The position numbers and the translations under genes were made by a program. 64,000 bases of DNA from Alphaproteobacteria bacterium (lineage in GTDB: Bacteria; Pseudomonadota; Alphaproteobacteria; Micropepsales; Micropepsaceae). Of this stretch, positions 1-8,937 are shown one piece after another (position 1 is the first letter of the stretch; each line of letters opens with the position of its first letter). The notes beneath the pieces were generated by a model. That model saw nothing but the letters and a program-made list of their open reading frames with translations, was not told where the DNA came from and did no database searches. Location: NCBI GenBank assembly GCA_016124635.1, contig WGNJ01000030.1:62001-126000 (forward strand), written 5' to 3'.

Positions 1-1815
1 GTCCTGACCTTCGAGAGCGAAGACCGCATCGATGAGATCGTGGCGCACACCCTTGTCGCGAAGCGCGACCTTCAATCGATCACCAAGAAAAGAAAGTAGC
101 TCCGCTATCTCCCTCCCAACATGAGCGTCATACCTTTGATGTCCCAAGAATTTTGGCGCTCCGGGACGATCCGGATTGTCTGCCACGAGATTGCCGGTCA
201 GCATCTCCTCAATTTTCTTCGCAAGATTGGGCGGCAACCCCAACTTTTTTACCCGTTCAGCCCAGTCCAGCGCGTCACTGAAAAACCTGCCTTGAAAACC
301 CTGCATTGTCCAATCAATCGCCCGGCCAAAAAGGCGCGACAGTGGAATTCTAACGCCCGCATCTAAGATCGTTCGGATGAGCCCAAGCGCTGCTCGCCGA
401 AGAGCAAATGGATCTCGAGAACCCGTTGGCTTCTCGTCGATATAGAAGAAGCCAGCCAGCGTGTCTGCTTTGTCTGCGAGCGCGATGGCGATCGAAACCG
501 GTGCGGTCGGGACCTGATCGGTGGGGCCGAGCGGCTTGTAGTGGTCGCGGATGGCGTCGGCGACTTCCGGTGCCTCCTTGTCGTGGAGCGCGAAATATCG
601 GCCCATGACGCCCTGCACTTCCGGAAACTCGCCGACGGTGCCGGAGACCAAGTCCGCCTTGCAGAGATGAGCGGCGCGACGCGCCTTCTTCTCGTCGGCG
701 CCGATCAGCTTGGCGATTTCGCCGGCGAGCGCCTCGATGCGCTCGACACGTTCGAGCTGGGTGCCGAGCTTGGCGTGGAAGACGATGCCTGCGAGCTGCG
801 GCACGCGGTCGGCCAGCTTCACCTTCAGATCCTGATCCCAGAAGAATTTGGCATCGGAGAGGCGCGCGCGCAGGACGCGCTCGTTGCCCGCGACCACCGC
901 TTTGCCGTCGTCCTTGGTGACCGTGTTGGCGACGACGATGAATTTGTTCGCGAGCTTGCCGGTCGCCGGATCCTTGAGCGCGAAGTATTTTTGGTTCGCG
1001 CGCATGGTCGAGATCAGGATCTCCTGCGGCACTTCCAAGAATGCCTTCTCGAACTGGCCGATGAGGACGACCGGCCACTCGACCAGCCCCACGACTTCGT
1101 CGGCGAGCGCGTCGTCGGCGATGAGCTCCAGGTTCTGCGCATGCGCCAGCTGTTTCGCCTCGTGCAAGATCGCGGCCTTGCGGTCCGCCGGGTTCAAGAC
1201 GACATGCGCGTGCTGCAGCTTTGCGACGTAGTCGTCGTAGCGGCGCACTTCGATTTCGCCGTGACTCAAGAAGCGGTGGCCGCGCGTCGTCGTTCCCGAC
1301 CGAATGCCGCCGACTTCGAACTTCACGAGCTCGCCGTCGAAGGTGCAGAGGATGGAATGTAACGGGCGGACCCAGGTCAGATCGCCCGAGCCCCAGCGCT
1401 GCGACTTGGGCCACGGAAAGGTTTTCACAATCTCCGGCACGATTTCGGCGATGACGTCAGGCGTCGGTCTGCCTTTGCGCTCGATAACCGCGAGATAGAA
1501 GTCGCCCTTCGGGTCCTTCTGCACGGTGAGTTGCTCGCGCGTGAGGCCGGTCGAACGGAGAAACCCGTCGATCGCCTTGGCGGGCGCGTCGACACGTGGG
1601 CCTTTGCGCTCCTCGCGGGTATCGGACTGCGCGGCGGGCAAACCTTCGACGATGAGCGCGAGCCGCCGCGGCGTCGCGAAGGCGCGTGCGCCCTCGGTCG
1701 TGTAGCCACGATCGGTGAGCGCGCCGATCGTCAGGCGCTCCAGATCGCGCGCCGCTTGCGCCTGCATGCGCGCAGGGATTTCTTCGGAGAAGAGTTCAAG
1801 GAGGAGCTGCGGCAT
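1..1815 (-). CDS. glyS: Glycyl-tRNA synthetase beta subunit (C-terminus cut by window edge)
   Basis: Beta subunit of the bacterial alpha2-beta2 glycyl-tRNA synthetase, which charges tRNA-Gly in the cytoplasm. The ATG at 1815 opens a frame that stays open for 605 codons to the left edge. It begins [16 protein letters not shown], typical of GlyS, and near the edge reads [22 protein letters not shown], matching the GlyS C-terminal region. Family length is about 690-700 residues, so roughly 90 residues are missing. It lies one base after the glyQ stop (TAACATG), so the two are surely co-transcribed and probably translationally coupled. Confidence 0.95.
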   Translation of the reverse strand, partial: MPQLLLELFSEEIPARMQAQAARDLERLTIGALTDRGYTTEGARAFATPRRLALIVEGLPAAQSDTREERKGPRVDAPAKAIDGFLRSTGLTREQLTVQKDPKGDFYLAVIERKGRPTPDVIAEIVPEIVKTFPWPKSQRWGSGDLTWVRPLHSILCTFDGELVKFEVGGIRSGTTTRGHRFLSHGEIEVRRYDDYVAKLQHAHVVLNPADRKAAILHEAKQLAHAQNLELIADDALADEVVGLVEWPVVLIGQFEKAFLEVPQEILISTMRANQKYFALKDPATGKLANKFIVVANTVTKDDGKAVVAGNERVLRARLSDAKFFWDQDLKVKLADRVPQLAGIVFHAKLGTQLERVERIEALAGEIAKLIGADEKKARRAAHLCKADLVSGTVGEFPEVQGVMGRYFALHDKEAPEVADAIRDHYKPLGPTDQVPTAPVSIAIALADKADTLAGFFYIDEKPTGSRDPFALRRAALGLIRTILDAGVRIPLSRLFGRAIDWTMQGFQGRFFSDALDWAERVKKLGLPPNLAKKIEEMLTGNLVADNPDRPGAPKFLGHQRYDAHVGREIAELLSFLGDRLKVALRDKGVRHDLIDAVFALEGQD

Positions 1816-1816
1816 G

Positions 1817-2770
1817 TTACTTGCCCACTCCGCCCATGCCCGCGCCCGGCGTCATGCCTTGCGGACTTTGGATCCAGGCTTCGGCGCAGGCCTTGGCGAG
1901 CGCGCGGACGCGGCCGATATAGGCTTGGCGCTCGGTCACCGAGATCACGCCGCGCGCGTCGAGCAGATTGAAGGTATGGCTCGCCTTGATGCACTGCTCG
2001 TAAGCGGGCAGCACGTGGCGCCATTCGGGATGGCCGAATGAGCGGTTCACCTTTGCGGCGAGCAACTTCTGCGCTTCGGCCTCGGCGTCCTTGAAATGCT
2101 GGAAGAGCGCGTCTGTGGTCGCGAGCTCGAAATTGTAGCCGGACTGCTCGACCTCGTTTTGATGGTAGACGTCGCCCCAGCACATGAAGTCGGGCGACTG
2201 CCGGTTCATCGTGTTGTAAGCGAGATCGAAGCCGTTATCGACGCCTTGCACATACATCGCCAAGCGCTCGAGACCATAGGTGATCTCCGCCGACACCGGC
2301 TTGCAGTCGATGCCGCCGACCTGCTGGAAGTAGGTGAACTGCGTCACCTCCATGCCGTCGCACCACACCTCCCAGCCCAGACCCCAAGCGCCGAGCGTCG
2401 GCGATTCCCAATCGTCCTCGACGAAGCGGATGTCGTGCATGTCGGCGCTCAAACCGAGTGCGGCGAGCGAACCCAGATAAAGGTCGAGCACGTTCTCCGG
2501 CGACGGCTTCAAGATCACCTGGAACTGGTAGTAGCGCTGGAAGCGGTTCGGATTCTCACCGTAGCGTCCATCTTTCGGACGGCGCGACGGCTGAACATAC
2601 GCCGCTTTCCACGAACGAGGTCCCAACGCGCGCAGCGTCGTCGCCGGGTGAAACGTGCCCGCGCCCATCTCCATGTCGTAAGGCTGAAGGATCACGCAAC
2701 CCTGGTCGGCCCAATAGCGTTGCAGGGTTAGGATCAGGCCTTGATAAGAGCGGTCGGGAGCGGTGGACAT
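1817..2770 (-). CDS. glyQ: Glycyl-tRNA synthetase alpha subunit
   Basis: Class II catalytic alpha subunit (317 aa) that activates glycine and, with GlyS, charges tRNA-Gly. Strong family signatures are [19 protein letters not shown] near residue 25, [20 protein letters not shown] around 83-102, and [19 protein letters not shown] around 152-170. Length fits the usual 300-320 residues. It is the upstream gene of the glyQ-glyS pair and is divergent from the cytochrome bd operon. The 228 bases between 2771 and 2998 must hold promoters for both directions, but I see no clear consensus boxes. Confidence 0.97.
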   Translation of the reverse strand: MSTAPDRSYQGLILTLQRYWADQGCVILQPYDMEMGAGTFHPATTLRALGPRSWKAAYVQPSRRPKDGRYGENPNRFQRYYQFQVILKPSPENVLDLYLGSLAALGLSADMHDIRFVEDDWESPTLGAWGLGWEVWCDGMEVTQFTYFQQVGGIDCKPVSAEITYGLERLAMYVQGVDNGFDLAYNTMNRQSPDFMCWGDVYHQNEVEQSGYNFELATTDALFQHFKDAEAEAQKLLAAKVNRSFGHPEWRHVLPAYEQCIKASHTFNLLDARGVISVTERQAYIGRVRALAKACAEAWIQSPQGMTPGAGMGGVGK

Positions 2771-2998
2771 ATATAAGGTGCGCGATCTGGCGTTCGGTCG
2801 GCGAAGAGCGGCGGAAGCTAAAGACGGGCTAGGCAGGGGTCAAGGATCACGGTTCGCGCGCGCTGGCGTTCGCAATCCGACGACCTGAGCGAGCGAACAA
2901 GCGGGCGACAAAGCCGCACAGCGGCAGGACGAATCGTTGCATGTCTTCCTGCGGAACGGCAGGGTCGCTCCGCAACGTCACCATCGAAGGACGCTTCG

Positions 2999-3160
2999 AT
3001 GATCGCAAGACAGCTCGGCCGCGAAGTCGCCATCTTGATCGTCCTCAAGCTGGCCGCCATTACCGTCATCTATTTTTCGTTCTTCAGCGCCGCGCAGCGT
3101 CCCGATATCGATGTCGGACGCGTCGGGGATCGCATTCTGTCGGAGCACATGCAGCAATGA
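2999..3160 (+). CDS. cydP: CydP-like small subunit/assembly factor of cytochrome bd oxidase
   Basis: A 53-residue protein. It starts MIARQLGREVAILIVLKLAA, followed by an aromatic stretch (VIYFSFFSAAQRP) and a polar tail. A charged R..GRE N-terminus leading into one membrane helix is the pattern of the CydP small subunit family linked to bd oxidases. Its stop overlaps the cydA start (ATGA at 3157-3160), which ties it to the operon by coupling. An open frame running from 2941 in the cydA frame is an N-terminal over-extension of CydA; the overlap with this gene argues for the 3157 start. The name rests on pattern and position, not on a database search. Confidence 0.75.
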   Translation: MIARQLGREVAILIVLKLAAITVIYFSFFSAAQRPDIDVGRVGDRILSEHMQQ

Positions 3161-4701
3161 CCGTGGACTTTTCGGTTGTCGATCTCTCGCGCCTGCAGTT
3201 TGCGCTGACCGCGCTCTATCACTTCTTGTTCGTGCCTCTGACGCTCGGGCTCTCCGTGCTGCTTGCGATCATGGAGAGCGTCTACGTGATGACGGGGCGC
3301 GAGATCTGGAAGCGCATGGTCAAGTTCTGGGGCGTGCTCTTCGGCATCAACTTCGCGATGGGCGTTGCGACCGGCATCACGATGGAATTCCAGTTCGGCA
3401 CGAACTGGGCCTACTACAGCCATTATGTCGGAGACGTGTTCGGCGCGCCCCTCGCGATCGAAGGTCTGATGGCCTTCTTTCTCGAGGCGACGTTCGTCGG
3501 GCTTTTCTTCTTCGGATGGGACAGGCTCAGCAAGGTCCAGCACCTTGCTTCGACGTGCCTGCTCGCGCTCGGCACCAATTTGTCGGCGCTGTGGATCTTG
3601 ATCGCGAACGGTTGGATGCAATACCCGGCCGGCGCCACGTTCAATCCCGATACGATGCGCATGGAGCTGACGTCGTTCTGGGATCTGTTCTTCAATCCGG
3701 TCGCGCAAGCGAAGTTCGTGCACACGGTGTCGGCGGGATACGTCACGGGCTCGGTGTTCGTGATGGCGGTCAGCGCCTATTACATCTTGTGCAGCCGCAA
3801 CGTCGAATTCGCACGCCGCTCGCTGACGGTGGCCTCGTCCTTCGGATTGCTGTCGGCGCTATGCGTCGTCGTGCTTGGCGATGAGTCGGGCTACATGGCG
3901 GGCGAAAACCAGCAGATGAAGGTCGCCGCGATCGAGGCGATGTGGGAGACGCAGCCGCCGCCAGCGAGCTTCACGCTGTTCGGCTTTCCGGACCGCGACG
4001 CGCGAACGACGCATTATGCCGTCGAGATACCTGCGGTCCTGGGGCTCATCGCGACGCGCAGCTTTACGAAAGAAGTGCCGGGGATCGACAAGCTGGTGAG
4101 CGAGAACGAGGCGCGCATCAAGGCGGGGCTCACGGCCTACGGCGCCTTGCAGCGCGTGCGCGCAAACCCCGGCGACCAGAATGCCAGGGCGGCGCTCATG
4201 AGCGGATGGCACGATCTCGGCTACGCTTTGCTGCTCAAGCGGTATCGCGCCGATATCGAAAACGCGACGCCCGAGGAGATTTCCAAAGCGGCCTCGGACA
4301 CGGTGCCCGACGTCTTGCCGCTGTTCTGGGCATTTCGCATCATGGTCGGGCTCGGCTTCCTCTTCATCCTTTTCTTCGCCGTCTCGTTCTACTACTCGGC
4401 GCGACGCACGCTGCATCAGAAGCAATGGTTGTTGTGGGTCGGTTTTCTGCTGTTGCCGACACCGTGGATCGCGGCCGAGCTCGGCTGGATCGTGGCGGAA
4501 TACGGGCGACAGCCTTGGGCGATCGACGGGGTGTTGCCGACGTTCCTTGCTGTTTCGAACGTGCCGGCATCGAACGTCGCGGCGTCGCTCATCGGCTTCG
4601 TCGTATTCTATTCGTCGCTTGCCGTCGCCGACGTTTATCTGATGGTCAAGTACGCCAGGCTCGGGCCTGACCGTTACTTCGCGAAGGGAGCGGGCAAATG
4701 A
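3157..4701 (+). CDS. cydA: Cytochrome bd ubiquinol oxidase subunit I
   Basis: Haem-bearing subunit I (514 aa) of the quinol:O2 oxidoreductase, a high-affinity terminal oxidase of the inner membrane. Visible features are LSRLQFALTALYHFLFVPLT with the conserved His at residue 22, FVHTVSAGYV with His 189 (expected b558 ligand), GDESGY in the Q-loop region, and the signature GRQPWAIDGVLPT near the C-terminus. Nine or so hydrophobic helices are apparent. Length is close to E. coli CydA (522). The ATG at 3157 overlaps the stop of cydP, and its own stop overlaps the cydB ATG (ATGA at 4698). Confidence 0.97.
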   Translation: MTVDFSVVDLSRLQFALTALYHFLFVPLTLGLSVLLAIMESVYVMTGREIWKRMVKFWGVLFGINFAMGVATGITMEFQFGTNWAYYSHYVGDVFGAPLAIEGLMAFFLEATFVGLFFFGWDRLSKVQHLASTCLLALGTNLSALWILIANGWMQYPAGATFNPDTMRMELTSFWDLFFNPVAQAKFVHTVSAGYVTGSVFVMAVSAYYILCSRNVEFARRSLTVASSFGLLSALCVVVLGDESGYMAGENQQMKVAAIEAMWETQPPPASFTLFGFPDRDARTTHYAVEIPAVLGLIATRSFTKEVPGIDKLVSENEARIKAGLTAYGALQRVRANPGDQNARAALMSGWHDLGYALLLKRYRADIENATPEEISKAASDTVPDVLPLFWAFRIMVGLGFLFILFFAVSFYYSARRTLHQKQWLLWVGFLLLPTPWIAAELGWIVAEYGRQPWAIDGVLPTFLAVSNVPASNVAASLIGFVVFYSSLAVADVYLMVKYARLGPDRYFAKGAGK

Positions 4702-5843
4702 TCCCGATCCTGCTCGACTATGAGACGCTGCGCGTGCTGTGGTGGCTTCTGCTCGGCGTTCTGCTGATCGGCTTTGCGATCATGGACGGCTTCGATTTGG
4801 GGGCCGGCGCGCTTTTGCCCTTCGTGGCGCGCACCGATTCCGAGCGGCGCATTGTGCTCAACACCATCGGCCCCGTGTGGGAGGGTAACCAGGTCTGGCT
4901 GATCACCGGCGGCGGCGCGATCTTTGCCGCATGGCCACCGCTCTACGCGGTGAGCTTCTCCGGTTTCTATCTCGCCATGCTGTGCGTGCTCCTGGCGCTC
5001 ATCTTGCGCCCGGTCGGCATCAAGTTCCGCTCGAAGATCGAAAGCGCCGGATGGCGCGTCTGGTGGGACTGGGCCATCTTCATTTCCGGCGCGGTGCCCT
5101 CGCTCATTTTCGGCGTCGCCGTCGGCAACGCGCTCGAAGGCGTGCCGTTCAGCTTCGACGCGGACATGCGCGCGACCTACACCGGCTCGCTGATCGAGCT
5201 GCTCAACCCCTATGCCCTGCTCTGCGGACTTGTGAGCCTCGCGATGATCGTGACGCAAGGCGGCACGTGGCTCGCGGCGAAAGCCGACGGGCCAGTGGCC
5301 GAGCGTGCGCGTACATACGCGACCTTTGCGGCACTTGCGACGATCGCGCTGTTCGCCGCCGGCGGACTCGCGACGGCCTTCATCGACGGTTATCGTTTCA
5401 GCTCGGTGATCGTGACCGACGGCGCATCGAACCCGACGACGAAAGAGGTTGCGCTGCAAGCGGGCGTATGGCTCGCCAATTATTCTCTGCGACCGTGGAC
5501 CATCCTTGCGCCGGTCTTGGGTTTCGGCGGCAGTGCGCTGGCGGCGATCTTGTTGCGGCTCAATCGGTCTGGGCTCGCTTTCGCGGGATCATCGATCGCG
5601 ACGTTCGGCATCGTCTCGACTGCCGGCGTGTCGATGTTTCCGTTCATCCTGCCGTCGTCGACGACACCCAACCACTCGCTCACGGTTTGGGACGCGTCTT
5701 CATCGCAAGGGACGCTGTGGATCATGCTGATCGCGGCGTTGGTGTTCGTGCCGATCATCCTTGCCTACACCGCGTGGGTCTATCGCGTTCTGTGGGGCAA
5801 GGTCACCGACGCGGACGTTCGCAGCAACGACGCCAGCTACTGA
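4698..5843 (+). CDS. cydB: Cytochrome bd ubiquinol oxidase subunit II
   Basis: Subunit II (381 aa; E. coli 379), the haem-free partner of CydA. It shows the family N-terminus MIPILLDYETLRVLWWLLLG, then GFAIMDGFDLGAG, GPVWEGNQVWLI and the terminal region MFPFILPSSTTPNHSLTVWDASSS, all hallmarks of CydB. About eight to nine membrane helices are evident. The 4-base overlap with cydA and the close cydX place it third in a four-gene operon cydPABX. Confidence 0.97.
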   Translation: MIPILLDYETLRVLWWLLLGVLLIGFAIMDGFDLGAGALLPFVARTDSERRIVLNTIGPVWEGNQVWLITGGGAIFAAWPPLYAVSFSGFYLAMLCVLLALILRPVGIKFRSKIESAGWRVWWDWAIFISGAVPSLIFGVAVGNALEGVPFSFDADMRATYTGSLIELLNPYALLCGLVSLAMIVTQGGTWLAAKADGPVAERARTYATFAALATIALFAAGGLATAFIDGYRFSSVIVTDGASNPTTKEVALQAGVWLANYSLRPWTILAPVLGFGGSALAAILLRLNRSGLAFAGSSIATFGIVSTAGVSMFPFILPSSTTPNHSLTVWDASSSQGTLWIMLIAALVFVPIILAYTAWVYRVLWGKVTDADVRSNDASY

Positions 5844-5857
5844 GGGTTTGATACGCC

Positions 5858-5965
5858 ATGTGGTATTTCGCTTGGGTTCTCGGTCTCGGCTTCGCCTGCA
5901 CGTTCGCCGTTTTGAACGCTATGTGGCTCGAGATCGGCCAACCCGATCCCAAGGACAAGAATTAG
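5858..5965 (+). CDS. cydX: CydX small subunit of cytochrome bd oxidase
   Basis: A 35-residue membrane peptide of sequence MWYFAWVLGLGFACTFAVLN followed by AMWLEIGQPDPKDKN. This is the canonical CydX/YbgT pattern: M-W-Y-F-x-W-x-L-G start, one membrane helix with an A-x-x-N, and a short W-x-E tail. CydX binds CydA and stabilises the haems. It starts 14 bases after the cydB stop. It is below usual ORF length cut-offs and easily missed. Confidence 0.95.
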   Translation: MWYFAWVLGLGFACTFAVLNAMWLEIGQPDPKDKN

Positions 5966-6003
5966 CGGACGCTCGACCACATCGGTTTCGTCTCTCGGCT
6001 TGC

Positions 6004-6681
6004 TCAACCCAGGTGACGAGACAGCGCCATGAAGTCGAGCGCGGCGTGCGCGAACAAAAGCGGCCATAGGCTCGCGCGTTTCGAATACCACCAGGCGAAC
6101 ATCACGGCGAGCGGCAGGATGAATATCACCGACGCCGCGCCTTGATAGAGATGATACGCGAGGCGTAGCGCGATGCTGACGTTGATTGCCAACATACCGT
6201 TGGCGCCGCGCAGCGCGGCAAACACATAACCTACGACGAAGACTTCTTCGAATACCGGATTGACGATACTGGTCGCTACAATGGCCGGCAGGCTGAGCGG
6301 TCCGAACAGCAACGTGCTCGCTGCGCTCTGCTTCAGCTCCGTGGGCAGAACCAGCAGAATGCAGGCGGGCAAGAGATAAGCAACGGCGACCAGCCCGGCG
6401 CCGTCGATCGCGTCTTGAAGAACCGGCGTGCCGAAGCCGAGGCGCTCCAACGTCCAGCCGCGAGCCCACAAAAGCGAACCGAGCAGTCCGAGCGTCGCCA
6501 GCTCGAAGATCAAGAGACGCACCAAGCGCGCGTCGGTCGTGGTTCCCGCGTCGACGACGCCGGAGGCAATCAGCACGCTGTACGTAAGCGGTAAGCCGAA
6601 AGCGCAAATGAGAACGATCGCGATTTCTGCTTGCTGCGGAATGGCAGCGATGAGGCGCTTCATCAGGTCAGCCAGCACCAA
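6004..6681 (-). CDS. CPBP family intramembrane metalloprotease (CAAX-like)
   Basis: Polytopic membrane protein of 225 residues with about six helices. The Abi/CPBP signatures are visible: a paired glutamate motif in VFEEVFVVGYVFAALRG, a histidine in RLAYHLYQG, and a third motif LFAHAALDF. The arginine usually found in EExxxR is not at its normal place. CPBP proteins are membrane-embedded glutamate/histidine proteases, some linked to bacteriocin self-immunity; no substrate can be inferred here. The longest frame starts at TTG (6681) exactly after the stop of the upstream gene; an internal ATG at 6663 (MKRLIAA) is an alternative. Confidence 0.85.
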   Translation of the reverse strand: MVLADLMKRLIAAIPQQAEIAIVLICAFGLPLTYSVLIASGVVDAGTTTDARLVRLLIFELATLGLLGSLLWARGWTLERLGFGTPVLQDAIDGAGLVAVAYLLPACILLVLPTELKQSAASTLLFGPLSLPAIVATSIVNPVFEEVFVVGYVFAALRGANGMLAINVSIALRLAYHLYQGAASVIFILPLAVMFAWWYSKRASLWPLLFAHAALDFMALSRHLG

Positions 6682-6915
6682 TCATCGGTATGGGCAGTCG
6701 GCACGATCGCAGGCGCGCTGCTGACCAGGCGCCGAGTAGGTGCCGCAAGTGGGACACTTGATCATGCTTTCGGTGGGCAGCCGGTTGGAGGCCGAGCGCT
6801 CGTTGGCGCGGCGCAGCAGATCCTGCATCTGTTCACGCAAGCGTTCCGCGCGGCCGCGCACCGCGAAGTAGATGACGGCAAGTATGGCGACGAATGCGAG
6901 GAAGCCAGCACCCAT
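6682..6915 (-). CDS. Small membrane-anchored zinc-ribbon protein (PP0621-like)
   Basis: A 77-residue protein with one N-terminal membrane helix (FLAFVAILAVIYFAVRG), a basic amphipathic stretch, and a C-terminal cysteine cluster CPTCGTYSAPGQQRACDRADC that should bind one zinc ion. Such an anchor plus CxxC...CxxxxC pattern is common in short conserved proteobacterial proteins of unknown function, often near membrane housekeeping genes. It abuts the CPBP gene (its stop is directly before the TTG start) and is 9 bases downstream of the S49 peptidase gene, so the three probably form one transcript. Confidence 0.75.
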   Translation of the reverse strand: MGAGFLAFVAILAVIYFAVRGRAERLREQMQDLLRRANERSASNRLPTESMIKCPTCGTYSAPGQQRACDRADCPYR

Positions 6916-6924
6916 GGTTCGTCA

Positions 6925-7788
6925 CTATAACCCGAAGCGAGACCAGAGCGAACGCTCTTCAACCGCGGCAATCAAATCTTGTGCCCAGCCCGCGGCCATC
7001 GGAGCGCCGTCGCTGCGATTCGCGTAGCCGCCCCAGCCAAACCAGCTGCGCCGCGGCGTAACCACCCGGAATTCGACCTTGTTGCCGAACTTCTTGCGGC
7101 AAACGGAGTAGAGATCCCCTAGCCCGTCGATCAGTCCAAACTCGAGCGCTTTGGCGCCGGTCCAGAAGGAGCCGGAGAACAGCTCGCTCTCGTCGCCTTT
7201 GAGCTTGCCGGCGCGGCGCTCACGAACCATCGCCTTGAAGCTCTCGTGAACTTCCTTCTGCAACGCTTCGAGATGGGCGACGTCGCGCGGCTGCTCGGGC
7301 TGAAAGGGATCGAGCATCGCCTTGCGCTCGCCGGAGATATGGACGCGGCGCTCGACGCCGACCTTTTCGATCAGCTTGGTGAAGCCGAATCCCGCCGAGA
7401 CAACGCCGATCGAGCCGACGATTGAATTCGGATGTGCGTAGATTTCGTCGCCGGCCAGGCTCAGCATGTAACCGCCGGAGGCCGAAACATCCTCAGCGAA
7501 GGTGAAGACCTTGATCCCTTTTTCGCGCGCCAAAATGCGTATGCGGTCATGGATCAGCGCTGCTTGCACCGGCGAACCGCCGGGCGAATTGATGACAAGC
7601 GCAGCGGCGGCGACGGTCTTGTCCGCGAAGAGGCGCGCAATCGAGCCCGCGAAGGCTGCGATCGACAGGCCGGGCCGAAGACCACCGGCGGCGGCGCCGA
7701 TCGTGCCGTTGAGACGCAGCACGGCGACCACCGGCGGCTGCTCGGACATTCCCATGCGCCGCAGCGCGCGCACTATGAAATTGGCCAT
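6925..7788 (-). CDS. S49 family serine peptidase (SppA/SohB type)
   Basis: A 287-residue signal-peptide-peptidase-like protein. Features in order: SPGG in INSPGGSPVQAALIHD near residue 68, the nucleophile region DVSASGGYMLSLAGDEIYA with Ser 104, GSIGV near 126, and GERKAMLDPF with Lys 156 as the probable catalytic base. Single-domain length matches short SppA (SppA36K/SohB-like). No clear N-terminal membrane helix is seen, so membrane association is uncertain. It lies between the TrmN6-like methyltransferase and the zinc-ribbon gene on the same strand. Confidence 0.92.
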   Translation of the reverse strand: MANFIVRALRRMGMSEQPPVVAVLRLNGTIGAAAGGLRPGLSIAAFAGSIARLFADKTVAAAALVINSPGGSPVQAALIHDRIRILAREKGIKVFTFAEDVSASGGYMLSLAGDEIYAHPNSIVGSIGVVSAGFGFTKLIEKVGVERRVHISGERKAMLDPFQPEQPRDVAHLEALQKEVHESFKAMVRERRAGKLKGDESELFSGSFWTGAKALEFGLIDGLGDLYSVCRKKFGNKVEFRVVTPRRSWFGWGGYANRSDGAPMAAGWAQDLIAAVEERSLWSRFGL

Positions 7789-7793
7789 GGCGA

Positions 7794-8555
7794 TTACTTA
7801 AACAGCGCTTCGCCGCGCCGCAAGATGGCCTCGGCCTCGCGCGTGGGGCCTCCGTCGGGCCGGTGCAGGACGATTCCGGGGAGAAGGCGCAGAGGTGCGC
7901 GCGCATTCATCCGTACACGAATTATGATGCGCTTGGCCGGCTCGCCGGTCTTCGGCCAGAGTGGAACGACCTCGACGCCTTGCCCGTGCGGGGCAAGAGC
8001 GCCAAGGGCGATCGTCAGTTGGTCCGGCGGCAGAATAGCGGTTACCCACCCTTCGCCTTTGACGAGAGCGCGGGCAAACCGAAACCAAGCCTCGAGATCC
8101 TTTCGGTGCGCCGACGTCGCGCGCGCTTTGGATGCGAGCGGCGCGCGGGTTCCTCGCGCGATGTCGAAGAACGGAGGATTGGTGATGACATGATCGAAGG
8201 CTTGCCGTGGGAGCTGCCTCGGCCGCGCGAAGACGTCACCGTCCACCACCTCAAAGCTTTCGCACGCGTTGCGTGCGCCGTTCGCTCGAGCGAGTTCGGC
8301 GAGGTCGTGGTCGATCTCGAGGCCGGTGATATGCACATCCGCAACGCGTGCCGCGAGGCACAGGGCTGCCGTCCCGACGCCTATGCCCAGGTCGCAAACG
8401 CGTGCGCCTCGCTTGGCCGGCACGGCGGCCGCAAGCATCACCGAATCGAGCCCAGCACGGAATCCGGCCTTCGGTTGCCACAACTTGACCCGGCCGCCCA
8501 GAAACTCATCGTCGGTCAATTCATGCGCACTTTGTGCGGCGTTTGGACGCTGCAA
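7794..8555 (-). CDS. TrmN6-like tRNA1(Val) adenine-N6 methyltransferase (COG4123)
   Basis: Class I SAM methyltransferase. It has the family start LTDDEFLGGRVKLWQPKAGFRAGLDSVMLAAAVP, a SAM-binding motif VCDLGIGVGTAALCLA, and the amino-methyltransferase motif NPPFFD. COG4123 members modify A37 of tRNA1(Val). The frame is open to an ATG at 8642, but that would overlap the upstream gene by 80 bases. A TTG at 8555 with a GTGAGG ribosome site five bases before it avoids the overlap, so I prefer it. The next gene downstream (S49 peptidase) begins 5 bases after the stop. Confidence 0.85.
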   Translation of the reverse strand: MQRPNAAQSAHELTDDEFLGGRVKLWQPKAGFRAGLDSVMLAAAVPAKRGARVCDLGIGVGTAALCLAARVADVHITGLEIDHDLAELARANGARNACESFEVVDGDVFARPRQLPRQAFDHVITNPPFFDIARGTRAPLASKARATSAHRKDLEAWFRFARALVKGEGWVTAILPPDQLTIALGALAPHGQGVEVVPLWPKTGEPAKRIIIRVRMNARAPLRLLPGIVLHRPDGGPTREAEAILRRGEALFK

Positions 8556-8562
8556 TTTCGCC

Positions 8563-8790
8563 TCACTTTCGCGGCGAAAGGCGGTCGGCGAGCCCTGCTT
8601 CCGTGAGCAATTGGCGTGCGCGCACGTCATCCCGATCGTCAACCATTATGCGGCGCGGGATCGCTCCGATGTTCCCATCGAGAATGTTCATAAAGCCATC
8701 GAAATCGTCGTAGATGATACCCTCGCCCTTGAGCAATGCTCTCACATAGCTCAGGAGAGCAAAGTCGTTCGTCCGCAGTAATTCGACCAT
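8563..8790 (-). CDS. DUF2007 family small protein
   Basis: A 75-residue protein beginning MVELLRTNDFALLSYVRALL with the pattern of DUF2007: a helix, then EGIIYDDFDGFMNILDGNIG, then RRIMVDDRDDVRARQLL. Family members are small proteins annotated as putative signal-transducing; their function is not known. The ATG at 8790 is the only sensible start: the frame runs far upstream to 9984, but that part is antisense to ispB. It is the first gene of a minus-strand run with the methyltransferase and peptidase genes. Confidence 0.85.
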   Translation of the reverse strand: MVELLRTNDFALLSYVRALLKGEGIIYDDFDGFMNILDGNIGAIPRRIMVDDRDDVRARQLLTEAGLADRLSPRK

Positions 8791-8937
8791 CTTCCCTCTG
8801 GCTGGACTTCCGACCGCTACCCAGGGTACATCACGCCGCCGTGGCGTTCTGGCCCTTGACCCGTCGCGGAGCCGCTTCCTATTTTCATTCAAACTTGCAC
8901 GTGCATTCAACAACTCTAGCCGATCAGGGGCGCGGTT

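Noticed and set aside
350-1414. A 354-codon Arg-rich minus-strand frame overlapping glyS
   Set aside because: Out-of-frame shadow of glyS. The true glyS frame (start 1815) has clear family motifs and stays open to the window edge.
2941-3156. N-terminal extension of CydA
   Set aside because: It overlaps cydP in another frame and has no family similarity; the ATG at 3157 matches the CydA family start.
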